DNA from: Bacteroidota bacterium
GTDB taxonomy: Bacteria; Bacteroidota; Bacteroidia; Bacteroidales; JAAUTT01
Length of the DNA stretch: 64,000 nucleotides
Reading direction: 5' to 3'
NCBI GenBank assembly: GCA_030706405.1
Contig: JAUZOO010000003.1
Span: forward strand, 372,001-436,000
Part shown: piece after piece, positions 1 through 8,364 of the stretch
Layout: the number at the start of each line of letters is the position of its first letter
How positions within the stretch are numbered: position 1 is the stretch's first letter
Notes under the pieces: model-generated
Seen by the model: only the letters and a program-made list of their open reading frames with translations
What the model was told of the DNA's origin: nothing
Databases searched by the model: none
Translations under genes and position numbers: made by a program

Positions 1-823
1 CATCTGCTGCATAATTAATGTCTTCAAAGAAAATCCCCGTAAGCATATCGCTAATTTTCTTATTATTATCAACATTTGCAATTACAGTCGCTTCCAGTGG
101 CTTTAAAGAGGCAAACCGTTCGGCATCGTCTTTTGCACCTTCGTTGTTTACTTGTTTTTTATATGCATCCAATTGTTGCTTTTTCAGCAATCCGTCAAGC
201 AAATGCCAAGATACCTTCTGTATGGTTCCGGTTTCGATATTTCCTTCAACTTTTACATTTTCCCGTAAATCCGGACGACTATCGGCAGCTATCGGCTTTG
301 CCGGGGTATAAGTCTTAAAATCCTTAGTAGTAACGCTGTATGATTCTGAGCCATTTCCCGTCGAACTTATCCAGGAAATGACATACAAACCGCTTTTTTT
401 ATCAAAAAACGCTTCCGGCATCATACAGTTTTTACCAGCAACGGCTATTGGATATGACTGGGGATGCCAATTTACCAGATCGGACGATGCGGCATGAGCA
501 AATACGCCATCTTTTTCGTTGAGACTCCAGATGCAATGCCACAGCCCTCCTAAATCGCGAAACAGGAAAGGTGTCAGCATTCTTTTTTCAGCCCCCCACC
601 TGCCATAATCACAAAAAAGATAGCGCAATTCGGGACCAATCGCATTCCAATTTTTACGATCGATACTCCAGGCAAAATGCAATCCATTGTGCCCCATATT
701 CTTTTTTGTTGCATACGAAAAAAGATAAACCGAATCAGGTTCATTTTTCATCTTCGTTGCAGCAAAGGCCGTCTGCCCCAATATAAGGGCAACCAAGCTT
801 AATAGTATAATTATTTTTTTCAT
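1..823 (-). CDS. GH43-like/GH51 alpha-L-arabinofuranosidase, 5' part only
   Basis: The reading frame starts at the ATG at 823 and runs off the left edge of the window after about 274 codons. A signal peptide (MKKIIILLSLVALILGQTAF) is followed by a domain typical of GH43-like five-bladed propellers: FAWSIDRKNW, HCIWSLNEKD, GKNCMMPEAF and the VTTKDFKTY phrase. At the left edge the frame reads TGIFFEDINYAAD, the opening of the GH51 alpha-L-arabinofuranosidase catalytic domain. The protein is therefore probably a GH43-like N-terminal domain fused to GH51, releasing arabinofuranose from arabinan or arabinogalactan side chains in the periplasm. It is the last visible gene of the PUL, 104 bp after GH127. 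The catalytic glutamates of GH51 lie outside the window, so activity cannot be judged. Confidence 0.8.
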   Translation of the reverse strand, partial: MKKIIILLSLVALILGQTAFAATKMKNEPDSVYLFSYATKKNMGHNGLHFAWSIDRKNWNAIGPELRYLFCDYGRWGAEKRMLTPFLFRDLGGLWHCIWSLNEKDGVFAHAASSDLVNWHPQSYPIAVAGKNCMMPEAFFDKKSGLYVISWISSTGNGSESYSVTTKDFKTYTPAKPIAADSRPDLRENVKVEGNIETGTIQKVSWHLLDGLLKKQQLDAYKKQVNNEGAKDDAERFASLKPLEATVIANVDNNKKISDMLTGIFFEDINYAAD

Positions 824-927
824 AAAGATTTTATCGTAGTTATAAACCAGTTAAAAGCGAAACCTTCTCTTCCATCCAAATCATAGATTAAATCCTAGCT
901 AAACGAGCATAACCCTTTGGTTCAAGA

Positions 928-2922
928 TTACTCGTTACTAATGGCAATGTCTTTTACCTTTCGGGGAAGCCATACTCTCATTTCGTTAATTCCACGGTTA
1001 TCCCATACGTAATAAGGAATAGCCGTAATTTTCCGTTTCACGGTTTGTATGGAAAGCCCATCGGCGGCAGTTTCGAAAGCAACAGCTTCACCGGAAATTA
1101 CTTCGACACCGTTGAGTTTATTCGATTGAAAACTGGCTGATAGTTCTGCATTATCCGGAAGTATAAGATTAGACACTTTGCCGTTATTATCAAGTCCTTC
1201 GAGACAATAAACAATCGGGCCTCGTTCGATAGCAACCTTACCTTTGTCGTCCTGAACGTTGACATTGGCTTCCACGCGGTGAATATTCATCGGAAGCACA
1301 TATTCCACAACATCACCTTTCTTCCATTCGCGGAAAATGACAGCATAGCCGCTTTCGGTTTTATAATTTACTGGTTGTCCGTTTATTTTAACAGCAACGG
1401 TTTCATTAACAGGAGCTATATAGCTATACAAATTGCTTGGTAATGGTTGATTATGCACCCAGCCGGGGATACGAAGACAAAGCGCAAAAGTCGATTTCTT
1501 CGCAGGATTTACATTGATGGTCACATTTCCATCCCAGGGATAAGCGGATTTCTGACTGATTTCCACCGATGTTTTAGAATTAAGCTTTATTGTAGACTTA
1601 CTGCTGATAAACAGGTTTACCATCAGATTATTCTGTTTTTGGGCATAAATATACCCCGGAACAGAAGCTATAAAGCGACACAGGTTGGTGGGACAGCATG
1701 AACAATCAAACCAAGGCTCACGAGTAAGCGAACCTCCAGAGTTAAATTTATATTTAGCATCGCATTCGAGCGGATTTGGATAGAAAAAAGTCTTTCCATC
1801 AAGGCCTACACCTGAGATAACATTGTTATATAAACTACGTTCGAGTACGTCAATATACTTGGCATCGCCATGTAGCAGAAACATACGATAATTCCAATAA
1901 ACATTGGCGATAGCAGCACAAGTTTCGTTATAGGCCGTAAGATTCGGGAGCTCATAATTAGCTCCAAAGCGCTCGCCGTCATGAGCGGCACCAATCCCGC
2001 CAGTGAGGTAAAGCTTTTTTGAAGCCATGTTATCCCAAATTTTATCGATAGCCTGAATGTATTCCTGATTTCCGGTAAGGGCAGCAACATCGGCAACTCC
2101 GGAGTAAAAATAAGCCGCACGCACAGCATGGCCTACAGCTTCATTCTGCTGTACCAACGGCAAATGATCCTGAAAATAAGTACGCTTGGGATTGGCAACT
2201 TTCCCCCTGCAGTCGATAAAAAATTTAGCAAGATTCAGATACTTTTTTTCTCCGGTGATACGATACAGACGAACTAGTCCCATTTCGACAATTTCATGAC
2301 CGGGGGCATCGTTACGTTTTTCGGGGCCAAAAACCTGATCGAGTAAGTCTGCATTTTTGAGGGCAATGTTCAAAAAGTTGCGTTTCCCGGTAGCCATATA
2401 ATGTGCCGCAGCTGCTTCGAACAGATGACCGGAATTATAAAGCTCGTGGCTCATATCCGATTCCTTTACCCAACGATCCTTACCCGACCAACTGTGCGGA
2501 TTTTTAGGATCGATAGTACGAGCGGTATATAGATAACCATCCGGTTCCTGGGCAACGGCAACAATGGTTATCAGGCTATCTACGTATTTATCGAGAGCCT
2601 TATCGGGATGTACTGACATTGAAAATGAGGCGCCTTCGATCGTTTTGTAAATATCGGTATCGTCGAACGGAAAAGTAGTGAGAAATTTTCCAGTCTTCGT
2701 CGCGGCCAATACAAAATTTTGAACTCTGCCGGTTTCCTCACATTTTTTAAACGAAGCAGGAATTGTAACCGTGCGGTTGGTTTCAATTTTAGGGAGCCAG
2801 AACTGGTCGTTAATGCTTACCGTATTAAATGGCACTCCCTGAATGTTGTAATCGGTTGAGTTTTGGGCAATCAGGCATAATGGCATGCTAAGCCCCAGAA
2901 ATAGAGTTGTTAGTGTTTTCAT
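928..2922 (-). CDS. GH127 beta-L-arabinofuranosidase (DUF1680 family)
   Basis: 664 residues with a signal peptide, a full-length GH127 enzyme. Members remove terminal beta-L-arabinofuranose. The zinc/nucleophile site known from Bifidobacterium HypBA1 is visible: YNETC (Glu333, Cys335) and CSCCPTN (Cys409, Cys410, with Cys409 as expected nucleophile). Glu317 in DGERFG sits at the spacing of the acid/base. The alpha/alpha-barrel body (NSGHLFEAAAAHY, RLYRITGEKKY) and C-terminal beta domains are present. The gene lies in the enzyme block of the PUL between the tandem GH43 and the GH51 gene. Its leader and first ~60 codons have a degraded copy at 6761-7017, upstream of the GH27 gene. In the pathway it would trim arabinose caps from arabinogalactan; the substrate is inferred from family and context. 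Confidence 0.9.
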   Translation of the reverse strand: MKTLTTLFLGLSMPLCLIAQNSTDYNIQGVPFNTVSINDQFWLPKIETNRTVTIPASFKKCEETGRVQNFVLAATKTGKFLTTFPFDDTDIYKTIEGASFSMSVHPDKALDKYVDSLITIVAVAQEPDGYLYTARTIDPKNPHSWSGKDRWVKESDMSHELYNSGHLFEAAAAHYMATGKRNFLNIALKNADLLDQVFGPEKRNDAPGHEIVEMGLVRLYRITGEKKYLNLAKFFIDCRGKVANPKRTYFQDHLPLVQQNEAVGHAVRAAYFYSGVADVAALTGNQEYIQAIDKIWDNMASKKLYLTGGIGAAHDGERFGANYELPNLTAYNETCAAIANVYWNYRMFLLHGDAKYIDVLERSLYNNVISGVGLDGKTFFYPNPLECDAKYKFNSGGSLTREPWFDCSCCPTNLCRFIASVPGYIYAQKQNNLMVNLFISSKSTIKLNSKTSVEISQKSAYPWDGNVTINVNPAKKSTFALCLRIPGWVHNQPLPSNLYSYIAPVNETVAVKINGQPVNYKTESGYAVIFREWKKGDVVEYVLPMNIHRVEANVNVQDDKGKVAIERGPIVYCLEGLDNNGKVSNLILPDNAELSASFQSNKLNGVEVISGEAVAFETAADGLSIQTVKRKITAIPYYVWDNRGINEMRVWLPRKVKDIAISNE

Positions 2923-2955
2923 TAATTGAGGTGTCTATTATTAATTCGGTTATTA

Positions 2956-2990
2956 TAAGCGTTAAATTAACACTTTTTAAAACAAGAAAA
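2956..2990 (-). repeat. Leader copy 1, shared with 6983-7017
   Basis: The 35 bases upstream of the GH127 gene nearly match 6983-7017 upstream of the GH127 remnant. They share taagcgttaaatt, acacttttta and aaacaa with only a few substitutions and a 2-base indel. This shows the duplication included the upstream leader as well as the coding start. The block may also hold conserved regulatory sequence, but no clear TAnnTTTG element is seen in it. Confidence 0.7.
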
Positions 2991-3107
2991 ATATCTTATT
3001 TAAAATTTTCTTTAAGAAATCTATGAATTCTTTCTTATTCGCAAGGATTTATAATATACCTTCAGTTGAAGACCTGAAATTACCAAGTCTCCACGTGTAA
3101 ATAGTTT

Positions 3108-5054
3108 TTATTTAGTGCCGACAAGTTTAACTCCTTTATGAGTTGGGACTACCGGTCTAATGGTTCCATCGTCATTGAATTCCAGCTTATCAATGCATAC
3201 TTCGCGATGATAACCAGCGGCTTTACCCATTTTAATACCATCGGGATACGAAAAACGGTGATAAACGATGTACCATTCGTCCTTTCCCGGAACCTGAAGA
3301 ATAGAATTATGCCCGGTTCCGTAAATACCTTGAGCCGTGTCTTTTTGTAAGATCAGATTACTGGCAGGAACCGTAATCGGCCCAACCGGAGATTTCGAGG
3401 TCCCATAGCAGACGCGATAATTTACACTACGAGTGTCGTCTTCAGACCACAGAAAATAATAAATACCTTTTCGGAAGAAGACATAGGTACCCTCGCGAAA
3501 CGTTTTATCGGGCGTAATAATTTTAGTTGTGTTTTCACGGATAGAAACCATGTCTTTATTAAGCTCAGCCACGGCCATATATCCATTGCCCCAATACAAA
3601 TAGCTTTTCCCTGTTTTGGGATCGGCAAATACATCAGGGTCTATTTCCTGGCCACCTTTTACACCTTCGGGCTTCTCGTCTATCAGAGGTTTTCCCGAAT
3701 CAACAAATGGCCCGGTAGGATTATCGGATACAGCTGCGCCAATCTTTTGAGCAGCCGTGAAATAGTAGAAATATTTATAATTTCCCTTCTTCCCCTTTTC
3801 GATAATACAAGGAGCCCAGGCATTTCGTTTACCCCACAACACATCTTTGGACAGATCGAGTATCACACCTTCATTTTTCCAATCCTTCAGATTATCAGAA
3901 GAAAAAGTTTTAAAATACGTACCACTCCATCCGGTAAAGCCATCACTGGTAGGATAGATATAATACTTCTGAGTCTTGTTAGAATAAAGTATTTCGGGGT
4001 CAGCATAATAACCCTCAAGTACCGGATTGTTATTTATCTCCGGAAAATTAGCAGGCATTCCCCACTTGTTAACCAATGCATTCAGCTCGTTACGGGTTAT
4101 TGGCATAATGGTTCCGTGGCGTGGATGAAAATCCATGGTAACATCGTGGTCGATTATTCTAAAATTGCTTAAATCCTTACTTTGAGTAAATTGGTATTTA
4201 CCATTATTATACACATCGTATATAAGAATATATTCGTTTGAATTATTCAATTTAAACGTTCCTGCGCCTTCTACAGCTTCCGTAGTTTGTTGTAAGTAGT
4301 TGTCATTTTCGGTCCATTGACCTGAAGTTAGTGATGAAGTTGAGGCCTTCTTTATTCCGTTGCCATGTCCTTCTGTTTTGTAAAACAGATAATATGTCGA
4401 ATCCTTATAAACAATATCGCCATCAATGCAGGATTTTTTATCTGATGGTATAAATAATGCACGGGGTGTATCTTCCAAATCGGTAAAGTCTGAATTTGCA
4501 TAAGCATAGTAAATAATATCAGGGCCATCGCCATGCTTCATCGACCAGTATACCATGTACTTTTTAGCGTTGGCATCATAAATGGTCTGTGGGGCCCATA
4601 CCCGTTTTAGCTCTTCGTTACCGGGAAATCGCTTCTGTATATTGATAACCGTCGATTTCCAATGAATCAAATCAGACGATTTCATTAGTACCATGGCTCG
4701 GTTCGAATTCCAACCGAGCGCTGAAACCATATCGGTAGCCACCATGTAGAATGTTTTCCCATCCTGACCCCGAAGAATATGAGGATCGCGCACTCCTCCG
4801 GTAGAACTGATATTTTTTGAATCGATAACTGGCTGATTCTTGTTTAATGCATAATAGTTATATCCATTACTGCTAATAGCAAAATGGATAGACTCATCAG
4901 CTATTCTGTTTCCCGTAAAATAAACGAACAGATAAGCCGTTTTATCCTTTTCAGGCACAGACATAACATTTTGAGCTAACATTAAGGGCGTAACGAAAGC
5001 CCAAAGGATGACAGCCCAACAGGTGTATCTAATAGTATTAGAATTCAACATCAT
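3108..5054 (-). CDS. Tandem GH43 arabinosidase/xylosidase-type protein
   Basis: 648 residues with a signal peptide (cleavage near MLAQN) and two GH43 five-bladed propeller domains. Domain 1 (about 35-320) carries GGVRDPHILRG, RVWAPQTIYD and CIDGDIVY. Domain 2 (about 345-640) carries EGYYADPEILYS, RNAWAPCIIEKGK, EIDPDVFAD, REGTYVFFRKG and GTGHNSILQVPGKDEWYIVYHR. The Asp (base), Asp (pKa modulator) and Glu (acid) of GH43 can be recognised in domain 2. Domain 1 keeps the DP motif and the IDGD Asp. The linker (DFHPRHGTIMPITRNEL) resembles the small remnant at 5070-5216. Expected role is removal of alpha-L-arabinofuranose side chains. Which domain is active on what cannot be told here; domain 1 may be a binding or accessory unit. 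Confidence 0.87.
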   Translation of the reverse strand: MMLNSNTIRYTCWAVILWAFVTPLMLAQNVMSVPEKDKTAYLFVYFTGNRIADESIHFAISSNGYNYYALNKNQPVIDSKNISSTGGVRDPHILRGQDGKTFYMVATDMVSALGWNSNRAMVLMKSSDLIHWKSTVINIQKRFPGNEELKRVWAPQTIYDANAKKYMVYWSMKHGDGPDIIYYAYANSDFTDLEDTPRALFIPSDKKSCIDGDIVYKDSTYYLFYKTEGHGNGIKKASTSSLTSGQWTENDNYLQQTTEAVEGAGTFKLNNSNEYILIYDVYNNGKYQFTQSKDLSNFRIIDHDVTMDFHPRHGTIMPITRNELNALVNKWGMPANFPEINNNPVLEGYYADPEILYSNKTQKYYIYPTSDGFTGWSGTYFKTFSSDNLKDWKNEGVILDLSKDVLWGKRNAWAPCIIEKGKKGNYKYFYYFTAAQKIGAAVSDNPTGPFVDSGKPLIDEKPEGVKGGQEIDPDVFADPKTGKSYLYWGNGYMAVAELNKDMVSIRENTTKIITPDKTFREGTYVFFRKGIYYFLWSEDDTRSVNYRVCYGTSKSPVGPITVPASNLILQKDTAQGIYGTGHNSILQVPGKDEWYIVYHRFSYPDGIKMGKAAGYHREVCIDKLEFNDDGTIRPVVPTHKGVKLVGTK

Positions 5055-5069
5055 TAACTGTTTTTAGTA

Positions 5070-5216
5070 TTAAAATTTTGGAAATATTCCCCAATGTTTA
5101 GCCAGCTGAACAGCCTCTTTCTTCGTTAACTGAATTACAGCACCACGTTTGGGAGGAGAAAAATTTGTGACTTTCATCACATCTTCATTAAAATGACCAA
5201 GATCATTAAAATTCAT
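5070..5216 (-). pseudogene. C-terminal fragment of a GH43-type gene
   Basis: A 48-codon open frame between the GH27 and tandem GH43 genes encodes ...VTNFSPPKRGAVIQLTKK ... AKHWGIFPKF-stop. It aligns with the tail of a GH43 propeller domain as found in the neighbouring tandem GH43 protein (VTMDFHPRHGTIMPITRNEL ... NKWGMPANF). No signal peptide or propeller precedes it, and a stop codon in the same frame lies a few codons upstream of its ATG. It is read as the 3' remnant of a lost GH43 gene. A very short independent gene cannot be ruled out. Confidence 0.5.
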
Positions 5217-5321
5217 AAAATCAAAAGTTTAGCTAAAACCTAAATTATGAGGATTAATGTCATGCATGATATTCATTCAAAATTTAGACAACAGGCTTTA
5301 TTCAACATATACCATTTATAT

Positions 5322-6677
5322 TCAATTTTTTATCTTCAATAAAGCACAAGAATGAGGGGCCAGAATCCTGGAAATTTCGCTGTTTACTTTCGTTGTTTTT
5401 GTCAATCCCCACATATCCTTTACCTTACAAGAACCTTTGATTCCCAAATCAGACAAGTTTACTTTTACCTCAGTCGCATCCTTATCGTTCAGATTAAACA
5501 AAGCAAGATATACCTCGCCGGTTTTAGGGTTGTGCGAAGTCACGGCCACTTTCCCGTCCTGCTGAAAAAGCTGACGCACACCAGTAGCTTCTCCGTGCAT
5601 TTTTAAAACGTCCTGATTAGTTAGCAACGACAAGGTGAACGGATCGTTACTTGGCAAATCTCCTCCAAACATCAATGGCGAACGAAAGATGGTAAAAAAG
5701 GACATCAATAGGTATTGTTCGTTTTTGGTAAGGCGAGTCATCCTGTCTTTACCTCGTTCTCCACGAATAGCAATGCGTCCCAATGGAATCATATCACAAT
5801 CGGGCCAGGTTCCGGAAGCAATGTATGGATACCAATTCTGCGCAACTTTTATCAGATGAGTAATATGCCCCCAAACATCCCAAACGTCGTCGACCATGCG
5901 CCACATATTGGCATGGGTACTAACATGCGCGGCTTTTTCAAAAGGAGTTTCTCCCGGAGAGGTGCTTAATACGATGGGACGGCCAGTCTTGTCGATCGCT
6001 TTTCGGATAAGCTCAATCTCGTCCTGATGATATGGCCGGGAAAGGTCGTCAATTTTAATAAAATCCACGCCCCATGAGGCGTACAACTCCATAATTGAAT
6101 TATAATATTCCTGGGCTCCGGGCTTATCAGCAACAATGGTATAATTATCCTTAAGCCATTGGCATTGCATATCGGTAGTATAAATCTGATCGGCAGTGAT
6201 GCCGGATGTTCCTTTTACCGGCATTTTTTTATTGACAGCCTCTTTGGGAACCCCGCGCATAATGTGTATACCAAACTTCAACCCTTTAGCATGAATATAA
6301 TCTGCCAGCGCTTTAAAACCTTTGCCTCCGGCAGAAGAAGGAAAACGGTTCACAGTGGGCTGATAACGGCCATATTCATCGAGGACGTAGCGAGGGTCTT
6401 TCTCGTTATATCCACCGGCTTTGTCGTTTTCAACGAACCACCTGATATCGACAACAATATATTCCCAACCGTATTTTTTAAGATTCTTAGCCATGTAATC
6501 GGCATTGGCCTTTACTTCACTTTCTTCAACCGTTGAGCCATAGCAATCCCAACTGTTCCAACCCATTGGAGGTATTGGGGCCCATGTCTTATATTTCATT
6601 GTTTCCTGAGCATTTATCCCCGCCCCTAACGCAGTCAACAAAATGGCTATCAATATGGTTACTTTTTTAGTTTTCAT
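5322..6677 (-). CDS. GH27 glycosidase (alpha-galactosidase or beta-L-arabinopyranosidase)
   Basis: 451 residues from the ATG at 6677 (a TTG three codons earlier is less likely), with a signal peptide ending near INAQ. GH27 landmarks: PPMGWNSWDCYG, the nucleophile strand DFIKIDD (Asp210), the acid/base region MWRMVDDVWD (Asp263/264) and the C-terminal beta-sandwich (RILAPHSCALLKI). The galactose-recognition strand, IDDCW in classical alpha-galactosidases, reads VVDIRW here with Ile78 at the second Asp. As I recall, an Ile there was linked to beta-L-arabinopyranosidase specificity in a bacterial GH27 enzyme. L-arabinopyranose is a known cap of some arabinogalactans, which fits this locus. The specificity is inference; the family assignment is firm. 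Confidence 0.87.
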   Translation of the reverse strand: MKTKKVTILIAILLTALGAGINAQETMKYKTWAPIPPMGWNSWDCYGSTVEESEVKANADYMAKNLKKYGWEYIVVDIRWFVENDKAGGYNEKDPRYVLDEYGRYQPTVNRFPSSAGGKGFKALADYIHAKGLKFGIHIMRGVPKEAVNKKMPVKGTSGITADQIYTTDMQCQWLKDNYTIVADKPGAQEYYNSIMELYASWGVDFIKIDDLSRPYHQDEIELIRKAIDKTGRPIVLSTSPGETPFEKAAHVSTHANMWRMVDDVWDVWGHITHLIKVAQNWYPYIASGTWPDCDMIPLGRIAIRGERGKDRMTRLTKNEQYLLMSFFTIFRSPLMFGGDLPSNDPFTLSLLTNQDVLKMHGEATGVRQLFQQDGKVAVTSHNPKTGEVYLALFNLNDKDATEVKVNLSDLGIKGSCKVKDMWGLTKTTKVNSEISRILAPHSCALLKIKN

Positions 6678-6760
6678 CTGTCTCAATTTTATAATGATGA
6701 AGCTCCGCCATAGTACTATCCTGGAGCCTTACCTTTTGTTTTATTTTAAATTAGGATTGT

Positions 6761-6946
6761 TTACACTATTTCGAACAATGACAGTGTTGTCATCGGTCGA
6801 TTGATTTCAATCTTGTGGATCCAAAACTGCTTGTTAGTGTTTGCCTTACTAAAAGGCTTCTTCTGAATATGGTGATAGGATGTTTGAGGGACAATCTGGC
6901 ATAATGGCACGCCAAGCCCTAATAGTACTGTTGTTAGTGCTTTCAT
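6761..6946 (-). pseudogene. 5' remnant of a duplicated GH127 gene
   Basis: A 61-codon frame whose product matches the first 61 residues of the GH127 protein at 928-2922 without gaps. Shared stretches are MK-LTT, LGL, PLC, IQ..PF, QFW..KIE.NR and a final F, 27 of 61 identical by hand count. After this the frame stops, and nothing of the remaining ~600 residues is present before the GH27 gene. The leader is also duplicated (6983-7017). It is a truncated, diverged paralogue rather than a functional small gene, since it ends before any catalytic motif. It could still be transcribed as part of the operon. Confidence 0.8.
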
Positions 6947-6982
6947 TAATAATAGGTGTTTGTTAATAGTTAGAACGTCTTT

Positions 6983-7017
6983 TAAGCGTTAAATTTACAC
7001 TTTTTATAAAACAAAAA
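6983..7017 (-). repeat. Leader copy 2, shared with 2956-2990
   Basis: Upstream sequence of the GH127 remnant, nearly identical to the leader of the intact GH127 gene (taagcgttaaatt, acactttttat, aaacaaaaa). The rest of the gap to the GH88 gene (7018-7145) is AT-rich and shows nothing I recognise. Confidence 0.7.
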
Positions 7018-7145
7018 TAATGCCAGATAAACTTTGTCATATTTTTTTCGATCACGAGATCTTACTCGTCAAATCAAGTTTATAATAACTTATAATTAAA
7101 CACCTTACAAAACATAAATCAATCAATTAATTAAAATAGATTCAA

Positions 7146-8327
7146 CTACCTGCCAAACAATTTTTTGTATCTCATCAAAGCCTCCACAAAATAATAATCA
7201 GCATAGGTAAGCGGCACATCTACCTCCGAATTCTCAGGCTTGGAGCCAACACTGTGCATGAGTATGAAATTACCGTTTTCGCCCTGCTTTGCCCGATATA
7301 CGGGAGATGACAGGCTTCGAATCTGCTGTTCGGCAACTTTTAGATACTTTTTTCCTGCTTTCTTATCAACATATTGGCTTAGTTCAATTAAAGCCGAACA
7401 GATTAAGGCTCCCGCAGAAGCATCTCGCAACGTGTTAGGAATGGCCGGATCATCAAAATCCCAATAAGGTATTTTGTCCTTGGGCAAACGCGGGTGGTTA
7501 AGGATAAAGCAAGCAACTTTTTGGGCATGGGCCAAGTATTTAGAATCTTTGGTTTCGCGGTAACACATCGTATAACCATACAATGCCCATCCCTGCCCTC
7601 GGGCCCACGACGAGGCATCGGCATATCCCTGACGGGTTTGATGGGTAACCGCTTTTCCGGTAATTGTATCGTACGAAACCACATGAAAACAACTTCCATC
7701 GGGACGAAAATGGTTGGCCATAGTTGTGTTGGCGTGCGAAACGGCAATATCTAAAAAACGTTTATTGTCGCACAACTTCGAAGCCTCAAACATCATCTCA
7801 AGGTTCATCATATTATCGATAATGACCGGGTATTGCCACTTGCCCCAGTCCCAAGAACGGATACAGCCGGTTGTTGCCCGAAAACGGGTACTCAGCGACT
7901 TGGCTGCATTACAGATCACATCTTTATACTTAGGATTACCCGTGATACGAAAACCATTACCAAAACTGCAATAAATCATAAACCCAACATCGTGGTTATC
8001 GGTGGTGAACTGCTGGTCTTCGACACGTGCGGTAAAAGTTTCGGCCATACGCTTCAATTCTGTATCTTTTGAATTTTCAAAGAGATACCAAAGCGTTCCG
8101 GGGAAGAAGCCACTTACCCACCAACTCGATTTACAAGTTACCAGTTTCCCATTTTTATCGAGGGTCTTTGGTAAACGTCCAGGCTGGTCGATGAGCGACT
8201 CTGCCATCTGCTTGTACTGTTGTGCTGAAAAAGTCAGGCTTTCGTCAATAACTTTCGAAATCGGTTGTTGTCCACAAACGGGCAATATCCCTAAAATACT
8301 AAATACTAAAAGTATAAGTTTCCGCAT
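7146..8327 (-). CDS. GH88 unsaturated glucuronyl hydrolase
   Basis: 393 residues with a signal peptide (MRKLILLVFSILGILPVCGQ). GH88 signatures: CKSSWWVSGFFPGTLWYL, TTDNHDVGFMIYCSFGNG with Asp113, and YPVIIDNMMNLEMMFEAS with Asp171, the two Asp residues used in vinyl-ether hydration. ASSWARGQGWALYGY completes the alpha6/alpha6 barrel. The enzyme removes 4,5-unsaturated glucuronate from oligosaccharides made by polysaccharide lyases. In arabinogalactan loci it would act after a rhamnose-glucuronate lyase. No recognised PL family is in the window, though the beta-helix protein at 16780-18360 is an untested candidate. It is 37 bp downstream of the galactanase-like GH43. Confidence 0.9.
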   Translation of the reverse strand: MRKLILLVFSILGILPVCGQQPISKVIDESLTFSAQQYKQMAESLIDQPGRLPKTLDKNGKLVTCKSSWWVSGFFPGTLWYLFENSKDTELKRMAETFTARVEDQQFTTDNHDVGFMIYCSFGNGFRITGNPKYKDVICNAAKSLSTRFRATTGCIRSWDWGKWQYPVIIDNMMNLEMMFEASKLCDNKRFLDIAVSHANTTMANHFRPDGSCFHVVSYDTITGKAVTHQTRQGYADASSWARGQGWALYGYTMCYRETKDSKYLAHAQKVACFILNHPRLPKDKIPYWDFDDPAIPNTLRDASAGALICSALIELSQYVDKKAGKKYLKVAEQQIRSLSSPVYRAKQGENGNFILMHSVGSKPENSEVDVPLTYADYYFVEALMRYKKLFGR

Positions 8328-8364
8328 GCTATGAATTATTTAAACGAATATATTCACATAAAAT

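Noticed and set aside
18-318. Two overlapping plus-strand frames at the left edge
   Set aside because: They are opposite the truncated GH43-like/GH51 gene, whose frame is continuous to the window edge and has family motifs.
6761-6946. The 61-codon frame as a genuine small secreted protein
   Set aside because: Gap-free alignment to the GH127 N-terminus plus the duplicated leader makes a truncated copy much more likely.
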